Source: Candidatus Soleaferrea massiliensis AP7 (GTDB lineage: Bacteria > Bacillota > Clostridia > Oscillospirales > Ruminococcaceae). Taken from it: 64,000 nucleotides of DNA. Each line of letters starts with the position of its first letter. Position 1 is the stretch's first letter. The stretch spans positions 1 to 64,000 of the forward strand of contig NZ_CCYH01000025.1 in the NCBI RefSeq assembly GCF_000820765.1. Direction: 5' to 3'. The notes beneath the pieces were generated by a model. That model saw only the letters and a list, made by a program, of their open reading frames with translations, was not told where the DNA came from and did not search any database. The translations under genes and the position numbers were made by a program. Positions 7,551 through 16,641 of this stretch are shown here, piece after piece.

Positions 7551-8735
7551 ATGGTATCCAGTTTAAACGATACGCCGCGCGGCGAAAGGCTGCATATCGC
7601 GGTGTTCGGCCGGACCAATTCCGGTAAATCCACACTGATCAACACCCTGACCGGACAGAACCTGTCGGTGGTCTCCGATGTTGCGGGCACCACGACCGAC
7701 CCGGTCTACAAATCGATGGAGCTGCTGCCGCTCGGCCCGATTGTGCTCATCGACACGGCGGGGCTCGACGATGAGAGCGATATCGGACATCTGCGCACGA
7801 AGAAGACGCTCGATGTGATGGACCGCACCGATCTGGCGGTTCTTGTGGTGCGTTCGGACAGCCGGACCCTCCAGCGGGAACGGGAATACCTCGAGAAACT
7901 GCGGGAGAAGGACATCCCGGTTGTCTGCGTGATCAATGAGATCAAGGGGCAAGAGGAGACTTCGCTCGATTTCGGCGGCCTGCCGGTCATCCGGATGGAT
8001 GCGCAGGACCCGTCGAAGGTCGATGAGCTCAAAGCGCTGATGGTGAAAAACGCCCGTCTGGATTTGGAAGAACACTCGCTGACCGGCAATCTGGTCAAAA
8101 AGGGGGATGTGGTGGTGCTCGTCGCGCCGCAGGACATCCAGGCCCCGAAGGGCAGGCTGATCCTGCCGCAGGTGCAGACCATCCGCGACCTGCTGGACAA
8201 CGGCTGTAAGGTCATGACCATCAAGACCGATGATCTCACAGAGACGCTTGGGCTTTTGAACAGGAAGCCCGCGCTGGTCATCACCGATTCCCAGATGTTT
8301 AAGAAGGTGTACCAAACGCTGCCGGACGGCATCCCGCTGACCTCGTTTTCCATCCTGATGTCCAAGGCCAAAGGCGACGTGCGCGCGTTCGTCGACGGGG
8401 CGAAGCATATCAGCGAACTGAAGCCCGGCGATACGGTGCTGATTGCGGAATCCTGCACCCATCACGCCATGAAGGGGGATATCGCCCGGGAAAAGCTGCC
8501 GGGCTGGCTGGAACAGTATGCCGGCGGGAAGCTGCGTTTCACATACTCGTCCGGGCATGGGTTCCCGGACGACCTGGAGGACTGCAAGCTGATCATCCAT
8601 TGCGGCGGATGCATGATCAACCAGCGCAATATGCTCAGCAAAATCTCTTATGCGAAGAAGCGGGACATCCCGATCACCAATTTCGGCGTGGCCATCGCGT
8701 TCCTGAACGATATCCTGGACAAGGTCGTCTATTGA
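7551..8735 (+). CDS. hydF: [FeFe] hydrogenase maturation GTPase HydF
   Basis: Scaffold GTPase that receives the diiron precursor from HydE/HydG and delivers it to the apo-hydrogenase. The 394-residue protein has an N-terminal GTPase domain with P-loop GRTNSGKST (about residues 20-28), switch region TTTDPVYKSMELLPLG, G3 DTAGLDD, and VINEIKG as the NKxD-like guanine element. The C-terminal metal-cluster domain carries ESCTHHAMKGD and HCGGCMINQRNM. ATG 7551 follows AGGTG at 7540-7544; a GTG at 7542 is in frame but too close to that site. Most likely transcribed with hydE and hydG. Confidence 0.95.
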   Translation: MVSSLNDTPRGERLHIAVFGRTNSGKSTLINTLTGQNLSVVSDVAGTTTDPVYKSMELLPLGPIVLIDTAGLDDESDIGHLRTKKTLDVMDRTDLAVLVVRSDSRTLQREREYLEKLREKDIPVVCVINEIKGQEETSLDFGGLPVIRMDAQDPSKVDELKALMVKNARLDLEEHSLTGNLVKKGDVVVLVAPQDIQAPKGRLILPQVQTIRDLLDNGCKVMTIKTDDLTETLGLLNRKPALVITDSQMFKKVYQTLPDGIPLTSFSILMSKAKGDVRAFVDGAKHISELKPGDTVLIAESCTHHAMKGDIAREKLPGWLEQYAGGKLRFTYSSGHGFPDDLEDCKLIIHCGGCMINQRNMLSKISYAKKRDIPITNFGVAIAFLNDILDKVVY

Positions 8736-8773
8736 CCGGTCCTATGAAACCTCCTGATTTTATGGCTGGGGAC

Positions 8774-8802
8774 TTTTCAAATCGTTATCATTGTGCTATG
8801 AT
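8774..8802 (+). promoter_or_regulatory. Probable promoter of the GNAT gene
   Basis: TTTTCA (8774-8779), 17-base spacer, TATGAT (8797-8802). The predicted leader of about 170 bases holds several small hairpins (CCGCC/GGCGG near 8820, AAGGC/GCCTT near 8860). The -35 box is weak. Confidence 0.45.
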
Positions 8803-8980
8803 AAAGACGACAGAAGATGACCGCCCTCAGGCGGGAGGTTTTGATGTGTGCGGAAGGCTTTACGGCCTTGAAGGATCGGACCGAAACGCATCTTTCTTCA
8901 CAGGATGCGTGGATCCGCCGGGATACATACGTTGGGAACGTCGTCTGCACATGGAATGAGAAAGAAAAGGAGAAGGACCC

Positions 8981-9451
8981 ATGATTCGCCCTTTTTGTAT
9001 GGAAGACACCGATGCCGTCATGGATATCTGGCTGTCGGTTAACAAGGCTGCCCACAGCTTCATCGAGGAGTCTTACTGGACAGAGAATTTTCAGGCTGTC
9101 GAGCAGACATTCCTGCCGCGTTCGGAAACCTATGTTTTTGAGGAGGACGGACAGGTGCGGGGATTTGTCAGCATCCTTCCCAAATGGTTTGTCGGCGCGC
9201 TGTTCGTGTCGCTGGAAAGCCAGGGGAAGGGCATCGGCACCGCGCTGCTGGAATTCTGCAAGCAGCGGTATGAACGCCTTTCTCTGGGCGTCTTTAAAGA
9301 GAACGCCGCTTCAGTCGGATTCTATCACAAATGCGGCTTTGATATCGTCCTCGAACGGGAAAGCGACTGTCCGCCCCACATGGAATACCTCATGGAGTGG
9401 GTCAGGGACGGAGAACACAGGATATATCCGGTCCATCCCGCCCAGCAGTAG
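8981..9451 (+). CDS. GNAT family N-acetyltransferase (YjaB-like)
   Basis: A 156-residue acetyltransferase predicted to use acetyl-CoA; substrate unknown. It starts IRPFCMEDTDAVMDIWLSVN, has the acetyl-CoA loop SQGKGIGTALLEFC (about residues 80-93), and ends with the GNAT C-terminal strand pattern ENAASVGFYHKCGFDIV. The ATG follows AAAAGGAG at good spacing. It is monocistronic, with its own likely promoter and a strong terminator. The NKAAHSFI segment resembles the YjaB branch, but the substrate cannot be read from sequence. Confidence 0.88.
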   Translation: MIRPFCMEDTDAVMDIWLSVNKAAHSFIEESYWTENFQAVEQTFLPRSETYVFEEDGQVRGFVSILPKWFVGALFVSLESQGKGIGTALLEFCKQRYERLSLGVFKENAASVGFYHKCGFDIVLERESDCPPHMEYLMEWVRDGEHRIYPVHPAQQ

Positions 9452-9470
9452 CCGGGCAGGACGGGTCTGA

Positions 9471-9510
9471 GGAGAACATGCTTTCATGGGAAAGCGTGTT
9501 CTCCTTTTTT
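9471..9510 (+). terminator. Intrinsic terminator after the GNAT gene
   Basis: A 15-bp stem with one G-U pair (9471-9485 with 9490-9504) and a 4-base loop, followed by six T. No gene was recognised in 9511-9775, an AT-rich upstream region of the next operon. Confidence 0.93.
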
Positions 9511-9775
9511 GATGGCAGAACTTTTGACGGTAAAATACACCCGCCGAAATGGGAAGCCGTCTGGCAGAAATATATTTTAAATGTCATGATCTATCCAACA
9601 ACGGGTGGGTAATAGAATTTCTCTCCACGATTGAGAGAATTCATCTTTTAGAAGATCGGATAAAAAAGCTTGTAAAAAATTAAAAATATGTACATGTTGT
9701 CAACTTTCCTGCTCCTGCATTTTATGATAAGTTTAACGTAACACCGCATGAAAAAACAATACAGGAGGAGACGTT

Positions 9776-10714
9776 ATGAATCAATGCAAACGACTGCTCA
9801 CAGAGGTCGGGAAGTCCTTTGTGGGTAAGGATGAGGTTGCGCTCAAGGTGCTTTTGACCATCCTTGCGGGCGGCCACATTCTGCTGGAGGATATTCCGGG
9901 CGTCGGCAAAACAACGCTGGCCCTTGCGTTTTCGAACGCGATGGCGCTTCAATACAAACGCATTCAGTTCACGCCGGATGTCCTGCCCTCGGACATCACC
10001 GGCTTTTCCATATATCGCAAGGAAACCGGAAAGATGGAATACCAGCCGGGCGCGGCTGTCTGCAACCTGCTGCTGGCAGATGAGATCAACCGCGCGTCCA
10101 GCCGCACGCAGTCCGCGCTGCTGGAAACGATGGAGGAGGGCAGCGTTACGGTGGACGGCATCACGCATATGCTCCCGCAGCCCTTCACGGTCATCGCGAC
10201 CCAGAATCCGGCGGGTTCCGCCGGCACGCAGCTGCTTCCGAACTCCCAGCTAGACCGCTTTATGATGTGTTTTTCCATCGGGTATCCCCAGCCCGCGCAG
10301 GAGATTGAGATGCTGCGCCGCAAGCATGGAAACAGCGAGATGGAGCCTGTGCGGCGCGTAATAGATGCCGAGACGCTACTTGCCATGCGCGAGGAGGTGT
10401 CTCAGGTGTTCATTCACGATGAAATCTATGACTATATCATCCGCATTGCCTGCGCGACCCGCGAGCATCCGCTGATTGAGCAGGGCATCAGCCCCCGCTG
10501 CTCGGTCGCGCTGGCCGCGCTGTCGCAGGCCGCCGCCTGGGTGCAGGGCCGGGATTACGTGGTTCCTGCGGATTTACAGTATATTCTTCCGGACAGCACG
10601 GCGCACCGCATCCTGCTGACATCGCAGGCGCGCCTGCAGGGGGAGGAGGCCCGCCATGTCATGCTCGACGTCCTCAAGCAGGTCCCCGTGCCCAAGCTGA
10701 GGGCGGTCCGATGA
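9776..10714 (+). CDS. MoxR family AAA ATPase
   Basis: A 312-residue AAA ATPase of the MoxR family. These proteins act as chaperone-like ATPases, usually with DUF58 and von Willebrand-type or transglutaminase partners at the membrane. Walker A is GVGKTTLALA (about residues 42-51), Walker B/sensor region is LLADEINRASSRTQSALLETMEEG, and sensor 1 is VIATQNPAGSAGTQLLPNSQLDRF. The C-terminal lid domain contains the GISPRCSVALAALSQAAAW pattern. The start follows AGGAGGAG. It overlaps the next gene by 4 bases, so the three genes form a coupled operon. Confidence 0.95.
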   Translation: MNQCKRLLTEVGKSFVGKDEVALKVLLTILAGGHILLEDIPGVGKTTLALAFSNAMALQYKRIQFTPDVLPSDITGFSIYRKETGKMEYQPGAAVCNLLLADEINRASSRTQSALLETMEEGSVTVDGITHMLPQPFTVIATQNPAGSAGTQLLPNSQLDRFMMCFSIGYPQPAQEIEMLRRKHGNSEMEPVRRVIDAETLLAMREEVSQVFIHDEIYDYIIRIACATREHPLIEQGISPRCSVALAALSQAAAWVQGRDYVVPADLQYILPDSTAHRILLTSQARLQGEEARHVMLDVLKQVPVPKLRAVR

Positions 10715-11727
10715 TTCGCTATCGTGTCTTTTACGCCGTTCTGCTGCTGGCGGCCACGGCGTTTTATATCTTTGATACCGGCTACCTGTCCTGGTTCCTT
10801 CTGATCGTCGAACTGCTGTATCTGCCGCTGCAGCTGCTGTTGAGCCTGATTATCTGGAAAGGGATCGAGCTTCAGCTAAGTCCCGGCTGTTCCGAGGTGG
10901 ACAAGGGGGAAGAATTGACGCTGATCGCATCCTACCGCTCCAGACTGCCGGTCAGCCGCGTGACCATGCAGGTCCGGTTTGAGAACCAGATGACAGGGGA
11001 GTGTCAGGAACAAAAGCTGCGGTTCCGCAATGGCGCGCAGGAACAGGCGGTCAAAACACAGTTCCTCTGCGGGCACTGCGGAATGGTCCGATGCAGTGTT
11101 CCGCGCGCGCGGATGGTGGATCTGGCGGGCATCTTTACCCTGAAGGTTGCCGTGCCCGCGCCAGTCTGCTTCCAGATTCTTACGAAGGAGAAGCCGTTTG
11201 CCGAAAACCTCGAAGGGATCGTGCAGGCGGACGCTTCGGAGGGGATGGCCATAAAAGCCGGCAAGGACGGGGAAAAAAGCACCGTGCGCGAATACCAGAT
11301 CGGCGACAGCGTGCGGGACATCCACTGGAAGCTGACCTCCAAGCTGCAGAAGCCGATGGTGCGCGAGGCGGAGATGAGCTTCGACCCGTCGGTGCTGGTC
11401 GCCTTCGATTTCAGCGGCCCGCCCGAACGGATGGATCTGATACTGGGCAGGCTGCGCGGATTGACGTCGGCGCTGCTGGAATGCGCCTATGGCTGCATGC
11501 TGGTCTGGTATGATGTGCGGTCCGCTTCCCTGGTCAAGGAGCCTGTGGAGAGCAGGGAGGACTTTGCCGAAGCCCTGCGGCGCATCTGTTCGACCCGCCT
11601 GCCCGAACAGGCTGAGGATATCCGTTCCCTGCTCAGACGGTCCGACGAGCCGGAAACCGATTTTCTGTTCGTCGTCGGCCCCGACCGGGTCGACATCCCC
11701 GGCGAGATGGGGGGTGGCGCGCTGTGA
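10711..11727 (+). CDS. DUF58 domain protein
   Basis: A 338-residue membrane-anchored protein with two N-terminal hydrophobic helices (about residues 5-50) and a C-terminal DUF58/VWA-like domain. The family signature is visible as VREYQIGDSVRDIHWKLTSKLQKPMVRE (about 190-217). DUF58 proteins occur with MoxR ATPases and transglutaminase membrane proteins, as here; the precise role of the trio is not settled. Its ATG overlaps the moxR stop (ATGA), and its stop overlaps the next start (GTGA), indicating translational coupling. Confidence 0.92.
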   Translation: MIRYRVFYAVLLLAATAFYIFDTGYLSWFLLIVELLYLPLQLLLSLIIWKGIELQLSPGCSEVDKGEELTLIASYRSRLPVSRVTMQVRFENQMTGECQEQKLRFRNGAQEQAVKTQFLCGHCGMVRCSVPRARMVDLAGIFTLKVAVPAPVCFQILTKEKPFAENLEGIVQADASEGMAIKAGKDGEKSTVREYQIGDSVRDIHWKLTSKLQKPMVREAEMSFDPSVLVAFDFSGPPERMDLILGRLRGLTSALLECAYGCMLVWYDVRSASLVKEPVESREDFAEALRRICSTRLPEQAEDIRSLLRRSDEPETDFLFVVGPDRVDIPGEMGGGAL

Positions 11728-13853
11728 CAGACACCGTTTACCGTCCATGGCTGCGTTTTGCCGGCGGCGCGCTGATCCTGATGACCGGCGTTTACGGCAT
11801 CCTGATCTGCCTGATCAACAGCTTTTCATTTCTGGAACCCAGCGCGAAGGACCTGCTGCAGTTCGCGCCGTTTATGGTCCTGCTGTTCGCCGGCATCTTT
11901 GCGCTGCCGAAGTACCGCGGATACGCCGTACTCGGATCGCTGGTCATCTGGGACGGCTTGGCGTTTTTGTTTCGTGAGCCGCTTTATTATGGGGCGATCC
12001 ATGCGGCGGAAGGCGTTTCCACGGAATTGTCAAGGGTTTCCCCGTGGTTCAGATCTTATACGTCGGCCCATCCGATGCTGGGGCAGGAGGGATGCCCCAT
12101 CTTTCTGCTGTTTGCACTGTTCCTGATCGTGGCGCTGCTTGCCTGGGCGGTGCTGAAGGCGAAGAGCATCCTGCTCACGCTGCTGCCCACCCTCCCGGTT
12201 CTGGGCGTCTCGATTGCGCTGAACGGCGTGCCCGGCATGCTGGAAACGGTGCTGATCCTCGGATTCTGGATCACCGTGCTGATGCTGGGCCGGGCCGGAA
12301 GACGGTCTTCGGAGGGAACGGCAAAAATCGGGATGCTGGCCCTGCCTGCATCCCTGCTGTTTGTTCTCATAATGGCGCTGCTGCTGCCATCGGACAGTTA
12401 TTCTCCAAACGCGCAGGTCATGAACCTGCGCAATAGGCTGACAGGCGCCGGCACAAATGGCTGGCAGATGAACTCTCCGGGATTTGTGGATCTTGCCGGC
12501 CAGAGCGAGTGGAACCCGACCGGGAAACCGGTTCTACGGGTGAAAACCGACGGCCCGAACCGGATTTACCTGCGCGGCGGGTCAGGAGAGGTGTATACCG
12601 GAACCTCCTGGGAGCCGCTGCCGGAAACGATCTATGAACAGTTGGACCTGGATTTCCAGCCCCTGCTGTACGCGGAGCTCAGCTTGGATGCGTACAGGGA
12701 TCAGACGCTCGATAAGAGCAGCATCACCGTCCGCAATGTCGGGGCGGACCAGCTGGTGGCCTACACGCCGTACAACATGTATGCGGCCGATGGCTTTGAG
12801 AAGGGATTCTACAAGGACAGCGCGCTGCGCAACAGCATCGGCGCGAGCGAATACACCCTTCGTTTTGTCCCCAGAGCCAGTTATGCGGAAGGAAATCCCA
12901 TTCCACTGGATGAGGACACGGATCGGTATCTGGAATTTGTAAAGGAACACTATACGCAGCTGCCTGAGAATTTAAAAAAGAGGCTCAAGGAATACATCTG
13001 GAGCAAATTTCAGATGGTGGAAAACGACAATCCGTATATGTGGCTGTCGATGGCTCAAGCTATCGTTGCAAAGATTCATTCCGACGGAACCTATACGAGG
13101 ACGCCGGGACCGACGCCAGAAGGACGCGATTTTGTGGATTATTTCCTGTTTGAAAGCCATCAGGGATATTGTGTCCACTTTGCGAGCGCCGCGACGGCGG
13201 TGCTGCGCGCGGCCGGCATTCCGGCGCGGTTTGTGCAGGGCTACACGGTACATCGGGACAATTTCGGCGACGACGGCTGGGCCGAGATCACCGACGAGCA
13301 GGCCCATGCCTGGACCGAAATCTGGCTTCCGCAGATCGGCTGGTATCCACTGGACCCAACGCCGGGCGGCATCTACGGAGGGCGGGGAGAGAGCGGGAAC
13401 GAATCCGCAGCATCCCATGAACAAAGCGCCGTTTCGTCAGAGGACAGCGACGTGTCTTCGCAGCCGTCCTCTTCCATCGACTCGCGCGGGCCAGTGCCCA
13501 GGGAGGATGCAAGCTGGCTGCTGTGGCTGGTCTTTATCGTGCTGTTTGCCGCCATTGCGGTGGTGCTCACCCATCTGATATCCCGCATCCTGCGTACACG
13601 GCGGTTTGCACAGCCGGATACCGATCGCGCCGCGCTTGCGGTCTATACCTATCTGGAGCATCTGGAACGTTTCGGTTACCGCGTCAGCGAGCAGGCGATG
13701 CGGCTTGCCAACAAAGCGAAGTTCAGTCAATACCAGCTGACCGAGGAGGAACGGCAGGCGCTTGTGAAGGAAGCGGAAGCTGCTTCTGAATCGACGGGAG
13801 CGCATATCGGCGCATGGTGGAAAAAAGCGTGGTTTTGGCTGTTATATCGATAG
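11724..13853 (+). CDS. Transglutaminase-like membrane protein (TgpA type)
   Basis: A 709-residue protein with about five or six N-terminal membrane helices (residues 1-220), an extracytoplasmic linker and a transglutaminase core. The predicted triad is the Cys in HQGYCVHFASAATAVLRAAGIPAR, the His in EQAHAWTEIWLP and the Asp in IGWYPLDPTPGG. A Ser-rich linker (SAVSSEDSDVSSQPSSSID) leads to one further membrane helix and a cytoplasmic C-terminal tail. All triad residues are present, so the domain may be a protease or cross-linker at the cell surface. GTG start, coupled to DUF58. Confidence 0.9.
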   Translation: MTDTVYRPWLRFAGGALILMTGVYGILICLINSFSFLEPSAKDLLQFAPFMVLLFAGIFALPKYRGYAVLGSLVIWDGLAFLFREPLYYGAIHAAEGVSTELSRVSPWFRSYTSAHPMLGQEGCPIFLLFALFLIVALLAWAVLKAKSILLTLLPTLPVLGVSIALNGVPGMLETVLILGFWITVLMLGRAGRRSSEGTAKIGMLALPASLLFVLIMALLLPSDSYSPNAQVMNLRNRLTGAGTNGWQMNSPGFVDLAGQSEWNPTGKPVLRVKTDGPNRIYLRGGSGEVYTGTSWEPLPETIYEQLDLDFQPLLYAELSLDAYRDQTLDKSSITVRNVGADQLVAYTPYNMYAADGFEKGFYKDSALRNSIGASEYTLRFVPRASYAEGNPIPLDEDTDRYLEFVKEHYTQLPENLKKRLKEYIWSKFQMVENDNPYMWLSMAQAIVAKIHSDGTYTRTPGPTPEGRDFVDYFLFESHQGYCVHFASAATAVLRAAGIPARFVQGYTVHRDNFGDDGWAEITDEQAHAWTEIWLPQIGWYPLDPTPGGIYGGRGESGNESAASHEQSAVSSEDSDVSSQPSSSIDSRGPVPREDASWLLWLVFIVLFAAIAVVLTHLISRILRTRRFAQPDTDRAALAVYTYLEHLERFGYRVSEQAMRLANKAKFSQYQLTEEERQALVKEAEAASESTGAHIGAWWKKAWFWLLYR

Positions 13854-13863
13854 TATGAGAGAT

Positions 13864-13890
13864 GGGGACAGGTGTTTTCAGCCTGTCCCC
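13864..13890 (+). terminator. Hairpin at the end of the MoxR operon
   Basis: A 9-bp perfect stem (13864-13872 with 13882-13890) sits 10 bases after the stop. The following T-run is poor, so termination may be weak or factor-assisted. Confidence 0.5.
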
Positions 13891-14026
13891 TCAGTCTTGT
13901 CTGCGTATGTGGGAATCGGAGCCGCGCAGTTCAATTTCCCGAATGGATATTTTTGCAGTGAGCATATACGCGTTCTAGCCTATGCGGCCTGTGAAAAGTC
14001 TTTGTGCCGATCTGACAGCTTGCTCC

Positions 14027-14056
14027 TTTACAGCCTGTCGGAAAATGTGGTATAAT
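14027..14056 (+). promoter_or_regulatory. Promoter of the lipoprotein gene with structured leader
   Basis: TTTACA (14027-14032), 18-base spacer, perfect TATAAT (14051-14056). The leader of about 190 bases before the gene contains consecutive small hairpins (CCGCC/GGCGG near 14090, GCGC/GCGC near 14110, ACGCCG/CGGCGT near 14168). No known RNA class was recognised. Confidence 0.65.
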
Positions 14057-14252
14057 ATCCGCATAACAACCGCTTTCGCATCAGCAGTCCGCCGCAGGCG
14101 GGTGGAAGCGCAAAGCGCGTCGATGAGGCTGCTTGTACATAGCCGGAACCGATGAAGCCGGTTTTGACGCCGTTTACGGCGTGCAGGGCACATAAGAACC
14201 TGCGGCTATGGTATCACGGGCAAAACAATATGCAGGGAAGGAATCAAACACC

Positions 14253-14822
14253 ATGAAACGATATATCTCAATGATGCTGCTGGCGGCTACGCTTTTGAGC
14301 ATGACGGCCTGCAGTCAGCCGCAGCAACCGGATGAAGAATCCGCTGTTTCCACTGTCAGCACACAAAGCACATCGGAGAGCTCGGAAAAATCCAAGCTGG
14401 ACTTGGATGGAACCTATCATGGAGAAGGCTATCAGCTGACTGCGCCCCGGAACTGGAAGCTTCAGAACGATCAGGAGGTTGTTCTGCTGGTTTCGCCGGA
14501 GTATCCGGACAAATCGGACTGCATCACCGTCGTGGAGACGGCCAAAGACCCCTCCTTCGGCGAGATGACGCAGGATATCTTTAAGCTGGGACTGGAAGCC
14601 ATGTTTGACGATGTAAAGATTCAGTCCTTTGAAAAGACAACCATCAGCGAATCGGACGCTTTTCGAATTGTCTACACCTCGTCAACGGATGCCGGCAGCC
14701 AGCTGGTGCATCAGCTGATTGTGGACGCGGACGATCATACGCTGAATTTTACCATGATCACCGAATCACAGGATGCATCCGATTGGATCGAAGCCTGCGA
14801 GAAATCCATTCAGATGCAGTAA
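14253..14822 (+). CDS. Lipoprotein of unknown function
   Basis: A 189-residue exported lipoprotein. The signal peptide MKRYISMMLLAATLLSMTAC ends in a lipobox (SMTAC) with the lipidated Cys at residue 20, followed by a Ser/Glu-rich linker. The mature part (about 55-189) has alternating strands (YQLTAPRNWKLQNDQ, VVLLVSPEYPDKSDCITVVE) and a C-terminal helix (DWIEACEKSIQMQ), resembling PsbP/DUF1795-like secreted folds; this is inference only. A start at 14208 is in frame, but the signal peptide begins at 14253. Confidence 0.82.
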   Translation: MKRYISMMLLAATLLSMTACSQPQQPDEESAVSTVSTQSTSESSEKSKLDLDGTYHGEGYQLTAPRNWKLQNDQEVVLLVSPEYPDKSDCITVVETAKDPSFGEMTQDIFKLGLEAMFDDVKIQSFEKTTISESDAFRIVYTSSTDAGSQLVHQLIVDADDHTLNFTMITESQDASDWIEACEKSIQMQ

Positions 14823-14832
14823 CACACCGATC

Positions 14833-14866
14833 AAAAAGCCCGGCAGATGCTTGCCGGGCTTTTTGC
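14833..14866 (+). terminator. Intrinsic terminator after the lipoprotein gene
   Basis: A 13-bp stem (14833-14845 with 14852-14864) made of an A/T-flanked GC core and closing in a T-run. It is close to symmetrical and could work on both strands. Confidence 0.92.
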
Positions 14867-15039
14867 ATCGTCGCTTGAGAGGTTTCGGCGCATTGCGGCA
14901 ATGGCTGCCGTCAAAGTGAGAATGTATATGGATGATTTACGTAGATCATACCCCGGTTCATCGTTTGCAAAGCCGCCGGTGGGAGTGTCCGTGCCGGGAG
15001 TCTGTAAATCATAAAGAAGTGTTGTAAAGGCGCAGAATT

Positions 15040-15237
15040 TTAAAACACGAGCAAAATAAAAGGCCCGGCATCAAAGGATTCCTCCTTCTGCTGCCGGGCC
15101 TTTCTGCGGTCGTAAGCTTTTGGATTGGGGGATTTGCGTGTGACAGGATTGAGCGTCCCCCAATCTCTGCGCTTCATACTGTCAAATTCGCGTTTCTTCT
15201 TCTTTGAGAGTTTTTCGTATGGAATGAATTTTTCCAA
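15040..15237 (-). CDS. Conserved small basic protein
   Basis: A 65-residue very basic protein beginning MEKFIPYEKLSKKKKREF, followed by WGTLNPVTRKSPNPKAYDRRKARQ. Proteins with this N-terminus are, to my recollection, widespread hypothetical proteins in Clostridia; no function is known. Its last codons overlap a minus-strand terminator hairpin (AAAGGCCCGGCA and TGCCGGGCCTTT within 15057-15105), so the frame runs into its own terminator and the true C-terminus may be shorter in relatives. The composition suggests nucleic acid binding, but this is inference. Confidence 0.65.
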   Translation of the reverse strand: MEKFIPYEKLSKKKKREFDSMKRRDWGTLNPVTRKSPNPKAYDRRKARQQKEESFDAGPFILLVF

Positions 15238-15328
15238 AACAGTACCTTCTTTCTGCGTTGATCATCTTGAATGACAAAAAATATCTGCAAAGAGACAGCT
15301 TAACATCCCAAAAACCAGTCCGGACAGG

Positions 15329-16069
15329 CTATGCCTGCGGGACTGACAGGTTTTCCAGCTTGCCGAGCACCTTCCCGCGGCATAAAAGCGTATCGAGGTC
15401 TTCAATGATGATGTCATCATAATCGAGATTTAAAGAGATCAGCCGGCAGTCGTTTCCTTTGCGGTACAGCCGCTTGACGTAGCCTTCGCCGTTTAGGACA
15501 AAGATGCCGATTTCACCGTGTTCAATGACCGTTTGGGACTGCACCAGCAGGATATCCCCGTCAAAGAAAAACGGCTCCATACTGTTGCCGCTGACCCGTA
15601 CGGCGAAATCCGCCTTCTGCGTCAAAGCGTTCGATGGAACATCCAGCATCTCTTTCGCGTCGTCATTCAGATAGATGCCGGTGCCGGCGGATGCGGGCAG
15701 CATATAAAAATCCAGCTGGATGCAGCTTGGCTGTATCAGCAGATACAAAGGATTGGCCAGCAGATCATCGGTATAGGCATGCACCTTTCGCTGGCCGGAC
15801 AGATTCAGCTGACGGAATTTATGCAGATACTCCTGCTCGGAAACGGACAGCTGCGACCGGTTCAGCCTGCTGTGGCCATGGCAGAAATAATCGATATCGA
15901 CATCCAGCGCATCGGAAAGCCTGATCAGGATATCAAAACCGACCTTCATATTGTCCCGTTTGATGATGCTGTACAGCGTCTGCGCGCTGATGCCTGTCGT
16001 TCTGGCAAGCTCATTGACATTGGTATGCTGTTTTTCAATCAGCAGCTGGAGAGTTGTCCCGATTCCCAT
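15329..16069 (-). CDS. XRE-type repressor with S24 (LexA-like) peptidase domain
   Basis: A 246-residue phage-repressor-like protein. The N-terminal helix-turn-helix (about residues 12-62) reads NVNELARTTGISAQTLYSIIKRDNMKVGFDILIRLSDALDVDIDYF. The C-terminal S24 domain has the Ser nucleophile region VRVSGNSMEPFFFDGDILLV and the Lys region GEGYVKRLYRKG. The cleavage site may be the AGTG in PASAGTGIYL, which resembles the Ala-Gly of self-cleaving repressors. Start ATG 16069 follows GAGGTGAT. It is divergent from the small phage-like genes and probably controls them, with release by DNA damage or another signal. Confidence 0.9.
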   Translation of the reverse strand: MGIGTTLQLLIEKQHTNVNELARTTGISAQTLYSIIKRDNMKVGFDILIRLSDALDVDIDYFCHGHSRLNRSQLSVSEQEYLHKFRQLNLSGQRKVHAYTDDLLANPLYLLIQPSCIQLDFYMLPASAGTGIYLNDDAKEMLDVPSNALTQKADFAVRVSGNSMEPFFFDGDILLVQSQTVIEHGEIGIFVLNGEGYVKRLYRKGNDCRLISLNLDYDDIIIEDLDTLLCRGKVLGKLENLSVPQA

Positions 16070-16145
16070 ATGATCACCTCGATATTACTATAACACATAA
16101 ATTTATGTTTGTAAATAAAAAATTATGAATTTGAGTAAAAATAGG

Positions 16146-16174
16146 TTGACAGATTATTTTGAATCAGATATAAT
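16146..16174 (+). promoter_or_regulatory. Consensus promoter of the phage-like block
   Basis: TTGACA (16146-16151), 17-base spacer, TATAAT (16169-16174), both perfect matches. It lies in the divergent gap next to the repressor gene and is a natural target for it. Confidence 0.9.
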
Positions 16175-16301
16175 AAAAATACAAATTATGCAAATGCATA
16201 AAAATGATTCAGGGGATTGCTGAAATGCCATAAAAAATTTGGTGAAGCATATCGATCGATAAAAGACAATGAGCAGATCACAGTGAAAGGAAGCGCTTAA
16301 T

Positions 16302-16544
16302 ATGAAAGATGTCACCATCCAGCTACACAAGACCAATCCGGACAGACAGATGTCCCGCGTACATTTAAGAGGAAACGGGCAGCGAAATGATGTGCTGAAT
16401 TTGCTGATGGAGGGGACATACACCTATCTGTCCAGTGAGTTCCCATCGGTGGACCCGTTGCTGGCAATCCGAATTTACTGCAGCGCATTGGAGCGGCTGG
16501 CGGTTTTAAATCGTGAAGCGGTGCCGTACAACGAAGCGGTATGA
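16302..16544 (+). CDS. Small phage-like protein of unknown function
   Basis: An 80-residue protein starting MKDVTIQLHKTNPDRQMSRVHLRGNG. It has a central part that looks helical (VLNLLMEGTYTYLSSEF, LLAIRIYCSALERLAVLN). The ATG follows AAAGGAAG. It is the first gene downstream of the consensus promoter opposite the S24 repressor and precedes DUF2815, which suggests an early phage or conjugative-element gene. No domain was recognised. Confidence 0.6.
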   Translation: MKDVTIQLHKTNPDRQMSRVHLRGNGQRNDVLNLLMEGTYTYLSSEFPSVDPLLAIRIYCSALERLAVLNREAVPYNEAV

Positions 16545-16589
16545 GAGAACATTTGTTTTTATGCGGATTTCGAACAAAATTACCATGGT

Positions 16590-16619
16590 ATTTTGAAACG
16601 CTCCAGAGTGTTTCAAAAT
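16590..16619 (+). promoter_or_regulatory. Inverted repeat before the DUF2815 gene
   Basis: ATTTTGAAAC (16590-16599) is perfectly inverted as GTTTCAAAAT (16610-16619), just upstream of the ribosome binding site. The GTTTCAAAA half-site recurs once more over the start codon (near 16642-16652). It may be an operator or an RNA hairpin controlling translation. Confidence 0.55.
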
Positions 16620-16641
16620 AGTGGAAGGAGAGCGTTTTAAG

